Shown in pieces: positions 52,401-59,048 of a DNA stretch of 64,000 nucleotides. The DNA lies in assembly GCF_034702125.1 (NCBI RefSeq), contig NC_085859.1, positions 5,928,280-5,992,279 of the forward strand, read 5' to 3'. Origin of the DNA: Engraulis encrasicolus (taxonomy: Eukaryota; Chordata; Actinopteri; Clupeiformes; Engraulidae). The notes beneath the pieces are model-generated. The model worked only from the letters and a program-made list of their open reading frames with translations, had not been told where the DNA came from and searched no databases. The position numbers and the translations under genes were made by a program. How positions within the stretch are numbered: the stretch's first letter is position 1; each line of letters starts with the position of its first letter.

Positions 52401-55400
52401 AGCCACTGCTGCCGGACGTGGGCTCCGTAATTGCTTAATTCAACTATAACACGCGCAATACCCAAATGCAACTTACCCACAATTCCCAAAGCGACCGGCC
52501 GCACGCAATGGACACTACAGCCCACGTCCCGACACGACAGCTTGTGGCAGACAGCTCAGCAGCCCTGCTCTGACCCTGCTCTCTCGAACAATGAGCAAAA
52601 CACCATTTTAAAACCATACCCTGCTCATCCGCCGCCAACCACCACAGGTGCGCCTGTCAATTACAGCAAACGAGTTCAGGTGCACCCATGGCAGCCAGCG
52701 CGGCTGAGCCCCACCCCCAGCGCTTAGCGCACCAGCCTACAGTCATGTTGAATTTAGGGTGGCCAAACCATGCCATGTCATGAAGAACGTGCATCACATT
52801 ATTTAAACAGCTTGTGTAAATAGTTATCCTGAGTGCCCGTGTCTTTTTGGAGATCGGAGGCTTGATGAGCAAAGAGAGGGAGAGAAATTACACATCTGCA
52901 CAATATCCATCGGACACGAAGTTACTGGCTCCAATATTTCAGCGTCCCGTTTGATTCTGTACTGACACTTTTACGTTTACGTAGCACAATCAAATGAATA
53001 GGCTATGTCTAAATTATAGGCTGTAGTCTCCATGTGCCTAGTTTCACGTGTTGTTGGCATCACCAAATAATCTGCACAATATGCGGCAACTTTTCGAGTG
53101 TTAGACCGGGTTAAGTATCGAGCATGGTCTGTCCCTTCAATAATATTAAGAGTGCCCGGTAACAACTCGGTCTCGGCCCCCGCCGCAAGTATCCTCCACC
53201 ACGAAGGTCCTCTGATGTTGTGACCGTTTTGGGATATTTTCATATCATACAGAAATAAGAGCGTGCGCGCGCGCCTAGAATGGCTCCAATATTTATATTC
53301 AGCGCCCAGTTTAATTCTGCACTGACACTTTTAAATGTACATGGCACAATCAAATGAGTAGGCTATGTCTAAATGTACTAGGCAGGCTCTAGTCACCAAT
53401 CTGGCTTTGTTGTTTCGGTAACACCAATAATAATGGCACAATATGCGGCATGGTTTCGCGTGTTGTTTTTGCACCACCAAATAATAAATTAAAGTACTAA
53501 CGTCAGTTCTGGCCAGGCCATGGTAGTCAAGAAGCTTGCTGCCCTCCCCTTCATCTAATTAATTCCTAATTGATCCAGGTGCATTCCCTCAGCTGATAAT
53601 CTTTCTTCCCTAGCGATTTGCCACACGGCTTCGGCACGCCTTTTAAATTCTATCCACTTCCTCTCAACTGTATGCTGCTCGGTTTTTGCTACCCACCACC
53701 TCCCCTGCTCCACCTTGTCGTGTATGATGATGACATGTTCTCTTGTCACGTCGCTTGGCTCTGTTCATGGGGGGTTATCTCTCGCCCTGTCCTGCTGGGG
53801 TGAGAATTCCCTAAACTGCTGCTGCCCCCTAACTAAATGCTTTTCCATGCTGCTCATGGAAATAGGGGGGTTCCTCCGAACAGAGCTATACCGCCAAATG
53901 TAATTCATAATTTCAATAAAAGAAATTGCATTTATATTCTTCTCCTGTGTTTCTTGACTGAAATGGTTCTGACAGAAATACACAATATGCGGCATAGCTG
54001 CTGTTTTCTAACTCAGAGAGAAGGATATGCCCAGATATTCTTTTAACTTGTAGGATATCCTGATGTTATGTCTCACTAATGTAAGGAGTAAAACTCAGAA
54101 ACTTCTCGAGTGCTAGCTACAATTCGACAGAGGTGGAAGAAGTACTGAAGTTGTGTACTTAAGTAAAAGTAGAAGTACCCTGCGAAAAAATTACTCAAGT
54201 GAAAGTAAAAGTTGTTTCCCAAAAACGTACTTAAGTAAAAGTCCTAAGTACTAACTTTTAAATGTACTTTTCAGTACAAAAGTACAAGTAGGCCTACTCA
54301 CGCAATGGCTGTCTTTCTCCATGTCTACCTACTTGATCCAATAGGGAAAAGTGTCTGCAACGGTTTTCGGTTCTATTTGAACATGACTATGGAGTCCTGT
54401 TAATGTTTTTAAAAGTATATTTTCTGTCTGGGTGTCAATTTGGAAGAGGGGCTTGGTCCCGACTCCCTGCCCGCAGCTGAGGCTACTGAAATATCCACGA
54501 AACACAACAGGAAAACCTAGGATAAATGTAACTAGTAACAAAGTCTTCTCCTAGAAATGTAAGGAGTAGAAAGTACAAGTAATTGTCAAAAAATGTAATT
54601 GAGTAAAAGTAAAAGTCTGCATTTTTATTTTTACTCAAGTAAGTACAAATTCCAGAAAAAACTACTTAAGTACAGTAACGAAGTAAAAATACTTAGTTAC
54701 GTTCCACCTCTGCATTTAGACTGGGTAAACTCGTGACTTTAATGCCTTCTGAAACGGGCTATTCCAGTGTCTGTGACAGTGTATTTAGGCTATAGTCTTG
54801 TGCAAAACTTTTCATTTAACATTGCGAATATGCAGGATGATTTGCTTAGACACGCACGTGCTTCAGAGCAGCTAGAACTGTGCAAGGTGACTGCTGCAGT
54901 TTTCAGCTCTGTCCTCCTGGATAATAAAAACAAAAGAATGCCGACGAGGAAGTCGCCGTTATCTTTTGATGGATTCCCTTTGGGTGCCCGGTTGAGTTTA
55001 ATTTTCACACCCAAATCAATTCGGTTTTAAGTTATAATTTTATATATATGTGACCAGGTCTACTGTTTTAAAAATGTTTTTTTTGTTTGTTTTTAATGCA
55101 CACACATACACTCCCTCCCAGCGGAGGGAGCACTGATGCTCATGTCTAGGTTTTCAACAGGAAGTGAGATACTGAGACATCACAGGAAGAGGATAAAATG
55201 GATGAGTAGACCGTTTCAAAGCCTCTTTGCACAGAATGTATGGGGAGTCTGCAGCTAAGGCTGCAGACAAAAAGTTTAGCACAGATTCTGTGGCTTAACC
55301 ACCCGCCATACAGTGTAACTAGCTTGATCTCATGGCCAGTCTGTAATTGGACTGGCTTTGTCTGCATTTGTTAGCGTTGAGCTAAAGATACATGTGCTAA

Positions 55401-56779
55401 CAAATGCAGACAAAGCCTACTCATCCATTTTATCCTCTTCCTGTGATGTCTCAGTATCTCACTTCCTGTTGAAAACCTAGACATGAGCATCAGTGCTCCC
55501 TCCGCTGGGAGGGAGTGTATGTGTGTGCATTAAAAACAAACAAAAAAAAACATTTTTAAAACAGTAGACCTGGTCACATCTAATTTATATATAATTTTTT
55601 ATTATTTTGATGTTATTGGTCACCGGGCCTATTCTTTTGATTGGGAGATCAAGGAACTCTCTGGTGTCGCTGAAACGCAGATGTGCTGTGGGCTCTTTAC
55701 GCACGGCACCTATGTCCCTTCCATCTTCAGTCAGACTCAAATCGGACCGAAATCAAGTAGCTGATAAACTGTCGTACATACACGACCGAAATCGAGTAGC
55801 TGAGGTAAAGTTGACGTAAATACTCGGGCGGATATCCGGGCACTCACATCCGGCAGCCTACTTACATTGGGTTGCTACAAGGCTCTCTGCTCTTTTCTTC
55901 TGCTTGTACCTGTACCTGTACCTGTTAACACCTCCTCATTGGAGATAGGGGGTGGGGAGGCCTGTGGACAGGCGTTTGGGCCTAATGGCCTCCCCTCTCC
56001 CTCTCTCAAGCCAATAAACCATGCATTTCTGAATTTCAACTATTGCACTGTTTCTGGTCTTAAACATCAATTATTAGTTAAACCTAGATACTATCATGTG
56101 TGTGCGCCATGCTTTATAAATCTGAATATTCTCTTGCGTACGCACATCCTCAGATTCGTGCTTGCACCATCTTTTGGCACATTTCTTCCGCAAAGTTTTA
56201 TAAATGAGGCCCATACAGAGCCATCTAAAAACTTTTTTTTTCATGTCTTCTCTATCAGATTTCTGTCACTTCACTTTGGATCCAAACACAGCAAACGCAG
56301 ACCTCCGTCTGTCTGAGGGGAACAGGAGGGTGGAGAACAGAGATTTCGCCCAGTTATGTCCTGATCATCCAGACAGATTTCACTATTATGCTCAGGTGCT
56401 GTGTAGAGAGGGTGTGTCTGCACGCTGCTACTGGGAGGTTGAGAGGATAGGAGACTATGTTGGTATAGCAGTGTCATATAAAAGCATCAGCAGGAAAGGA
56501 GGTGGTAATGAGTGTAGGTTTGGAAATAATGATCAGTCCTGGAGGCTGGACCTCCGCAGCTCCAGCTCCTCTTTCTGGCACAATAGTAAAACCACTGAGC
56601 TCCCTCTAGTGGCCAGCTCCAGAATAGGAGTGTATGTGGATCACAGGGCAGGAACTCTGGCCTTCTACAGCATCAGGGGAGACACAATGACCCTCCTGCA
56701 CAGAGTTCACACCACATTCACACACACACTCTACCCTGGGTTTTGTTTAAGTAGTGGAGCATCAGTGAAGCTGTTGTGA
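35023..56779 (+). CDS. TRIM D: complete finTRIM-like E3 ubiquitin ligase gene (7 exons, 563 aa predicted)
   Basis: Exons: 35023-35610, 36039-36134, 36904-37125, 41654-41825, 41926-41961, 43272-43328 and 56259-56779. Their coding lengths (588, 96, 222, 172, 36, 57, 518) sum to 1689 nt before the stop, with every junction in phase. The protein has a RING (residues 14-56), B-box 1 (about 101-130), B-box 2 (153-183), a coiled coil (about 197-302), a linker and B30.2 (391-563). It should act as a cytoplasmic RING E3 ligase. finTRIMs of this architecture are tied to antiviral responses in fish; the ligand is unknown. The last intron (12.9 kb) holds a Gypsy element and other insertions. Exon 3 uses an acceptor 12 nt downstream of the usual one. 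Confidence 0.85.
36039..36134 (+). CDS. TRIM D 96-nt coiled-coil exon
   Basis: Acceptor TGTTCCAG, donor CTCAAG|GTGAGA, exactly 96 nt as in other finTRIM genes and in TRIM C. It encodes RCRQIIQLKEKELQELRKAV and neighbouring residues, the first part of the coiled coil. Confidence 0.88.
36600..36765 (+). mobile_element. 3' tail of a LINE or SINE
   Basis: It ends with ACGCAATTTCGTTTGTC, then GACAATAAAAGCTCTTGAT, a 3' terminus common to L2-type retroposons of fish. The body upstream is not clearly assignable. Confidence 0.4.
36904..37125 (+). CDS. TRIM D coiled-coil exon (222 nt, shortened at its 5' end)
   Basis: Aligned with the 234-nt exons of TRIM B and C, the usual start would be 36892, but the bases before it are TCCCCTTTC with no AG. 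The next AG is 36902-36903 (GTGCACAG), preceded by a (TC)n tract. Use of it removes four codons and keeps the frame. The donor is CTTAAG|GTAGAC. Confidence 0.75.
37348..41352. mobile_element. 4-kb DNA transposon with about 500-bp terminal inverted repeats
   Basis: It starts GGTAACACTTCCAAATAAGG (37348) and ends with the exact reverse complement (41352). The 8-bp AATGATTT flanks it at 37340-37347 and 41353-41360. The arms (37348-about 37870 and 40800-41352) align over most of their length and contain tandem 66-bp units reading 'caaacaccaatatctatc...ctaatataagggtcc' (three on the right, two on the left). No transposase is visible; the interior contains an R2-like LINE relic (38118-39070) and unassigned DNA (39075-40795). 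Confidence 0.85.
38118..39070 (-). pseudogene. 3' part of an R2/R4-type LINE with restriction-like endonuclease domain
   Basis: Minus-strand fragments in shifted frames read in order AQGRTGLGMLTS, SLVQEEVRSSVEEERTS, then WRHYKVLKSIAEAIS, then TTL-type NLRPDIILVS, LELTVPWEDRMEEA and MPVEVGSRGFASHSLSKAY. The last three form the C-terminal endonuclease region (PD-(D/E)xK-like: R-P-D, E-L-T-V-P-W-E) of LINEs with restriction-like endonucleases. The frame breaks make it a relic. The 3' end lies near 37920, inside the left arm of the long-TIR transposon. Confidence 0.65.
41654..41961 (+). CDS. TRIM D linker exons (172 nt and 36 nt)
   Basis: 41654-41825 and 41926-41961 encode NIVSITGRPYSTTSTSVTVS onwards and VRHVQIIQNIQ. 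The borders are CTGTGCAG, AACAG|GTTTGT, TTGTAG and ACAGC|GTAAGT. The sizes are identical to those in TRIM B and C. Confidence 0.83.
41980..42062. repeat. (CA)n after the 36-nt exon of TRIM D
   Basis: About 41 CA units, beginning 19 bases after the donor. Confidence 0.95.
42154..42716. mobile_element. MITE with internal palindrome
   Basis: TGATCTGACGCGATTGCAGG at the left matches, with few changes, the inverse of the right end (CCTGCTTCCTGCAATCGCAT...). Inside, GGCGGAAGTACGTAGGATGG (42399 on) is repeated in inverted form at 42482-42502. A second, outer inverted pair (about 42116-42147 and 43203-43234, around CATGGTCTGG) suggests a larger host element. Confidence 0.55.
43272..43328 (+). CDS. 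TRIM D 57-nt exon before B30.2
   Basis: Acceptor TTCTTTCTCAG, donor CAGT|GTGAGT. It encodes SDGHTLTAEPATREDFLQ and leaves one base that completes the first codon of the B30.2 exon. Followed by a CAGACA/(CA)n repeat to 43420. Confidence 0.83.
43340..43420. repeat. (CA)n/(CAGACA)n microsatellite
   Basis: A compound repeat directly after the 57-nt exon donor of TRIM D. Confidence 0.9.
43494..44612. mobile_element. Element with internal 115-130-bp tandem repeats
   Basis: The outer parts carry CCTTCGCC (left, 43517-43524) and GGCGAAGG (right, twice). Between 43717 and 44476 there are about six tandem units, each with TGACCTTTGACC-type runs, CCCAATCACTCCCAAAAA and ATGACCAATCATCCCAC. (AAAC)n and (AGAC)n follow. 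A repeat family of this kind is widespread in aquatic animals; I cannot name its superfamily. Confidence 0.6.
44613..45325. other. Intron sequence of TRIM D, unassigned
   Basis: No supported gene or repeat. One ambiguous base near 45166. A short stretch at 45048-45125 resembles the subterminal part of the element at 27915-29425. Confidence 0.4.
45591..46571 (-). repeat. 3' LTR of the Gypsy element
   Basis: On the minus strand it starts TGTAGGCTGG and ends CCTCTTACA (TG...CA). 981 bp. Compared with the other LTR it has a short extra GTGACACTTA-type stretch and a GTGCTGCTG expansion. Confidence 0.9.
46622..50716 (-). CDS. Gypsy pol polyprotein
   Basis: A single frame of 1364 codons. Domains in order: aspartic protease (LVDTGSQ near residue 36), reverse transcriptase (YLDD catalytic motif), RNase H (LLYTDASHAGLGAVL), integrase zinc finger (H..H then CTKCNRCI) and the integrase core with its D, D and E positions (HSDQGPNF and the later E of QCERFN). 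A short C-terminal tail follows. The frame differs from that of gag and begins near the gag stop, so translation probably uses a frameshift. No stop or deletion is seen, so the polyprotein appears intact. It is of Metaviridae/Ty3-Gypsy type. Confidence 0.9.
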   Translation of the reverse strand: MGYSPSGLLHQREHLVGQCPVVDVMIQGVKTACLVDTGSQVTTLTESFFRKYFDADGTTVHAPIQKFNLVAANGLEIPYIGYIEADLNICGKVIPKRGILIVKDHGVPTCPGLIGMNVIKECREVIMAQGTDDKGDPRTTADAKVWKQTFSMLDNLLKFADDTGQMSSVYWPQGKHTVIPAQSEVVIEACARPRPDGKSYVGLVEPVENRLPGQLLVARSLSTVVDGRVPIRLLNTSSSPVTLFRRCQIGKVFDVEVCPLQSQGEVELREVDEATVEIGVRQVKVQEVPEETSSWPVAVPLDDSQFTVEQRERITQLLRKHQNVFSKYDEDYGFTDKVLHVIPTGDAAPIRDRYSRIPPKLYQEVRELLGNMLDSGIISESSSPWAAPVVLVRKKDGTLRFCVDYRKLNGVTHKDAYPLPRIEESLASLKKSCVFSTLDLAHGYWQVGVHPADKEKTAFVTPMGLYEFNRMPMGLCNAPGTFQRLVESCLGDQNFETLLLYLDDIIAFSPTFDAHIAHLDLVFTRLGAYGLKVKPNKCCLFQSKVHYLGHVITEGGVSPDPEKLRAVEAWSTPQNSTQLRAFLGLAGYYRRFIRNFASLAAPLNSLLWGTSKRHPRAAAGNQWKWGEPQEVAFRTLKEVLMQAPVLAYADFQLPFLLYTDASHAGLGAVLAQKQDGQARVIAYASRSLRPSEKNDKNYSSFKLELLALKWAIVDKFREYLAVSPFTVFTDNNPLAHLNTANLGAVEQRWVAQLAGFQFDVKYRPGRTNGNADGLSRWSLEDAIKDEEEEEETAAPADVVVSVQSDVVQACLHAFVPEDPGPTASPGGETAVPADREGWLGPSSLADWKRAQRADSEVSRLWLYMDRGRGPSPQERAAEGRPTQAFLREWDRQCEERGLLCREVWDKTGEKIKQVVVPQCLQKQVLLWLHDRAGHLGTEKVLPVARRRFFWRGMAKDVDNHCTKCNRCILRKTPSTQVSAPLVPIQSTYPLQLVSVDFLSLEAARSGVCNVLVMVDHFTRYAVAVPTLDQTAKTTAEVLWKHFIQPFGGFDQLHSDQGPNFESKVIQELCTLYGIKKSHTTPYHPAGNGQCERFNRTLLSMLGTLNDVQKEDWDCHVAELVHAYNNTPHSTTGYSPYYMMFGRHAKLPLDVLLGNGDGFSGTADSWVHHHHRRLATAYQQAQNQAVKAQASQKQGFDRRVKGEPLLPGQRVLVLNKRSRTRGKLDSKWERVPYVVVSQPNVDIPVYVVKSEGVNGQERVLHRNLLNPCKFDVNPMPQQEGAVPDRVDVNKNGNVCMYPWVWGCYPGPATPQDDVPDGHGPSPDAAHLPGASRTVSRVQDPSPAVAEGVRRSARATKGQLPQRYQV
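50743..51738 (-). CDS. Gypsy gag protein
   Basis: 331 codons starting MARIRKMSLSGNEAND. It has a capsid-like region (LANLRSQFFTRKQRTDENVR, QEL) and one C-terminal CCHC zinc knuckle (CRRCRKAGHIERQC), expected to bind the RNA genome. It lies directly upstream of pol, 30 nt after the 5' LTR side leader, and appears uninterrupted. Pol is in another frame (offset of 2). Confidence 0.85.
   Translation of the reverse strand: MARIRKMSLSGNEANDSTVSSEQSQEHPQSSTARGQINNPNMVMFPMMMGNPWGPKFKGGEQEHSFQDWLTAQNTMFDMYPLSEAQKVSTLINNLEGEPRREVLAMPADQRATVQNIIKFLKGIYGDTTPLANLRSQFFTRKQRTDENVRQFALGLQELSNRLTVRGDSTTSGNVLRDQFISGLLDNVLRRELRNMVRTTSTLTFAEIKREAIVRIDDLDNPPQAMASAVRVTQDKTPMDVKQLAKEIKEEVLTELKSDMKDMLSEMMREMRERPQTPQQTEVRRRYDYRGGRQSSDQFDQQGRPICRRCRKAGHIERQCRAPATAQENLN
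51770..52741 (-). repeat. 5' LTR of the Gypsy element
   Basis: 972 bp, same ends as the 3' LTR. It carries an AGTTA-type tandem expansion around 52015-52035. Downstream on the minus strand (rc of about 51752-51769) is the place for the primer-binding site; I could not assign the tRNA. Confidence 0.9.
53555..53995 (-). other. Unrecognised minus-strand frame with one stop
   Basis: About 146 codons in one frame, broken by a TGA at 53765-53767. The peptide contains SMEKHLVRGQQQFREF and, after the stop, EQHTVERKWIEFKRRAEAVW. The latter loosely recalls Myb/SANT-like domains of transposon-linked proteins, but this is only an impression. It lies in the host element of the Gypsy insertion, so it may be a remnant of its coding region. 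Confidence 0.3.
54128..54712. mobile_element. hAT-type MITE (CAGAGGTGGAA ends)
   Basis: CAGAGGTGGAA at the left and TTCCACCTCTG at the right are inverted. The 8-bp flanks CAATTCGA and CATTTAGA agree at six positions. The body is full of 'acttaagtaaaagta' motifs, known from abundant fish hAT elements. Confidence 0.75.
55050..55577. repeat. Foldback repeat: two 160-bp arms
   Basis: 55050-55209 and 55417-55577 are nearly exact reverse complements around a 207-bp loop. The loop also contains GGCTTTGTCTGCATTTGTTA and its inverse (55352-55373 and 55395-55416). Confidence 0.9.
55881..56099. other. Intron sequence before the B30.2 exon, unassigned
   Basis: It includes a short (CTGTAC)n tract near 55910 and no recognised gene. 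Confidence 0.4.
56100..56212 (+). mobile_element. 3' fragment of the GGCCTCATTTA-type element
   Basis: It matches 29315-29425 closely (for example CATGCTTTATAAATCTGAAT) and ends AAATGAGGCCC. Truncated at its 5' side, 46 bp before the B30.2 exon of TRIM D. Confidence 0.8.
56259..56779 (+). CDS. TRIM D B30.2 (PRY-SPRY) exon
   Basis: Acceptor CTCTATCAG. The split codon T|AT gives YFCHFTLDPNTANADLRLS, the PRY start. WEVERIGDYVGIAVSYKS and YVDHRAGTLAFYS mark SPRY; the stop is at 56777-56779. It is assigned to TRIM D because it is the next plus-strand B30.2 exon, no other lies between, and the phase matches. The 12.9-kb intron leaves some doubt. Confidence 0.83.
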
Positions 56780-57425
<646 letters not shown>

Positions 57426-57489
57426 CTACATAAGGACAGAAGAACTCTTATGGATTTGATGACTTTCAGTGCGACCATACAGGCACATC

Positions 57490-58445
57490 TGACACAACAG
57501 TTACAGTAGCTACTCTTAGCAGACACAAAGGGAATACTAAGAAGTCACCTGACATGCTCTTAGCAGACACAAAGAGAATATACTAAGAAGTCATCTGACA
57601 CACTCTTAGCGGACACAAAGGGAATATACTATGAAGTCATCTGACATACTCTTAGCAGACACAAAGGGAATATAAGAAGTCATCTGACACACTCTTAGCA
57701 GACACAAAGGGAATATACTAAGAAGTCATCTGACATACTCTTAGCAGACACAAAGGCAATATACTAAGAAGTCATCTGACACACTCTTAGCAGACACACA
57801 GGCAATATACTAAGAAGTCATCTGACATACTCTTAGCAGACACAAAGGGAATATACTAAGTCATTTGACATAATCTTAGCAGACACAAAGGCAATATGCT
57901 AAGTCATTTGACATAATCTTAGCAGACACAAAGGGAATATAGTCAATCCGGAAAGTATTCACAGCGCTTCACTTTTTCCACATTTTATTATCTTACAGCT
58001 TTATTCCAAATACCACAAATGAATCTCTGTTGTCAAATTCCTACACAAATTATTCCATTATGACCATGTGGAAAAAAGTTGTCTTGACAGTTTTGAAAAT
58101 TTACAAAAAAAAATAAAAACAAAGAAATCATATTTACAAAAGTATTCACAGCCTTTGCTTAATACTTTGTTGAACCACCTTTGGCAACAACAATTCATTT
58201 TTTCGTTTTGAAATGAAAAGGGATTCAAAGGGAGGTCATCAACAACAGAGATTCATTTATAGCATTTGGAATAAGACTGTACGATAATAAAATGTGAAAA
58301 AAATGAAGCGCTGTGAATACTTTCCGGATTGACTGTATACTAAGAAGTCATCTGACATACTCTTTGCAGACACAAAGGGAATATACTAAGAAGCCATCTC
58401 CTTACACAACAGTCCTCTTAGCAGACACAAAGGGAATATAAGAAG
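57490..58445 (+). repeat. 46-bp minisatellite, TRIM C side
   Basis: About ten or more copies of the ACTCTTAGCAGACACAAAGG-type unit, split by a Tc1-type insertion at 57940-58335. Inverted counterpart of 1680-1980. Confidence 0.88.
57940..58335. mobile_element. Tc1/mariner-type MITE inside the minisatellite
   Basis: The ends are (T/C)AGTCAATCCGGAAAGTAT with about 95 bp of terminal inverted repeat. TA at 57938-57939 and 58336-58337 is the target duplication, and the minisatellite unit continues across. 396 bp, no transposase. Confidence 0.88.
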
Positions 58446-59048
58446 TCTGACTGCATTGACCAGCTACATAAAAATGCGTATTATCATTCATCAACAACAT
58501 GGCCGCAGTCGTTCTCCTTCTTCGAAGGCTGTCAGACGGTGCCGCCCCAGGCGTGTGGGCAAGAGGAGGAGAGACAGGAGGAGACCCTTAACTATCATGA
58601 ATAGTTTTGCAGTGCAAGTGCACACTGCACATATTTTTTGCATCATTCACCATCATAGAGGAGCTCAATGTGTCCTGAAAGCGCAATTCAAAGATCTTTA
58701 TCTAATTTGCCTTTGGCATGTTGAAGGGGGGTTTAAATTCACAGCAGCAAAACTTTATTATTTGTCCTCCACAAAACCCTTCTGGTGATTTTTGACATGA
58801 TGGAGAAGTTTTGCAGCATCCAAACTGCTGCTGCTGCTCGCTGTTATTACTCATGGACACTAGAGGGCAGCAGTACTCCATGAATAAAACAACACGCCAC
58901 TCCCATTGAGAGTAAATAAGTATTCTATTTACTGTCAATGGCCACTCCCCATCCAGGAAGTTTGCAGCACCACGGGTATATCGAAACTTACTGTGTTGCA
59001 CCTGAGGAGCTGTTGTTTTCACCTACTTATTGCTGACTATTTAACAAA
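58446..59048 (+). promoter_or_regulatory. Upstream flank of TRIM C
   Basis: Inverted near-copy of 1121-1679. It should include the promoter and 5'UTR of TRIM C. No clear core promoter element was found. Confidence 0.5.

Larger units (their letters stand above)
45591..52741 (-). mobile_element. Full-length Gypsy-type LTR retrotransposon
   Basis: LTRs at 45591-46571 and 51770-52741 bound gag and pol on the minus strand. GTCA flanks both sides (45587-45590 and 52742-52745). A purine-rich tract (rc of 46572-46584) precedes the downstream LTR, as expected of a polypurine tract. There is no envelope gene. The LTRs differ by only a few indels and substitutions, so the insertion is young. It sits in the last intron of TRIM D in antisense orientation. 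Confidence 0.9.
45326..55880. mobile_element. Large DNA element defined by inverted repeats, host to the Gypsy insertion
   Basis: 45326-45394 (start TTGTAGCAACCCAATGTAAG) is an inverted near-copy of 55813-55880. GGC lies outside both ends (possible 3-bp duplication). Without the Gypsy element, the hAT MITE and the foldback the element would be about 2.2 kb. It contains a direct repeat (about 52920-53020 against 53285-53385). A stretch before the Gypsy insertion (about 45430-45500) is also repeated after it (about 53165-53230). No transposase is recognised. Confidence 0.5.
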
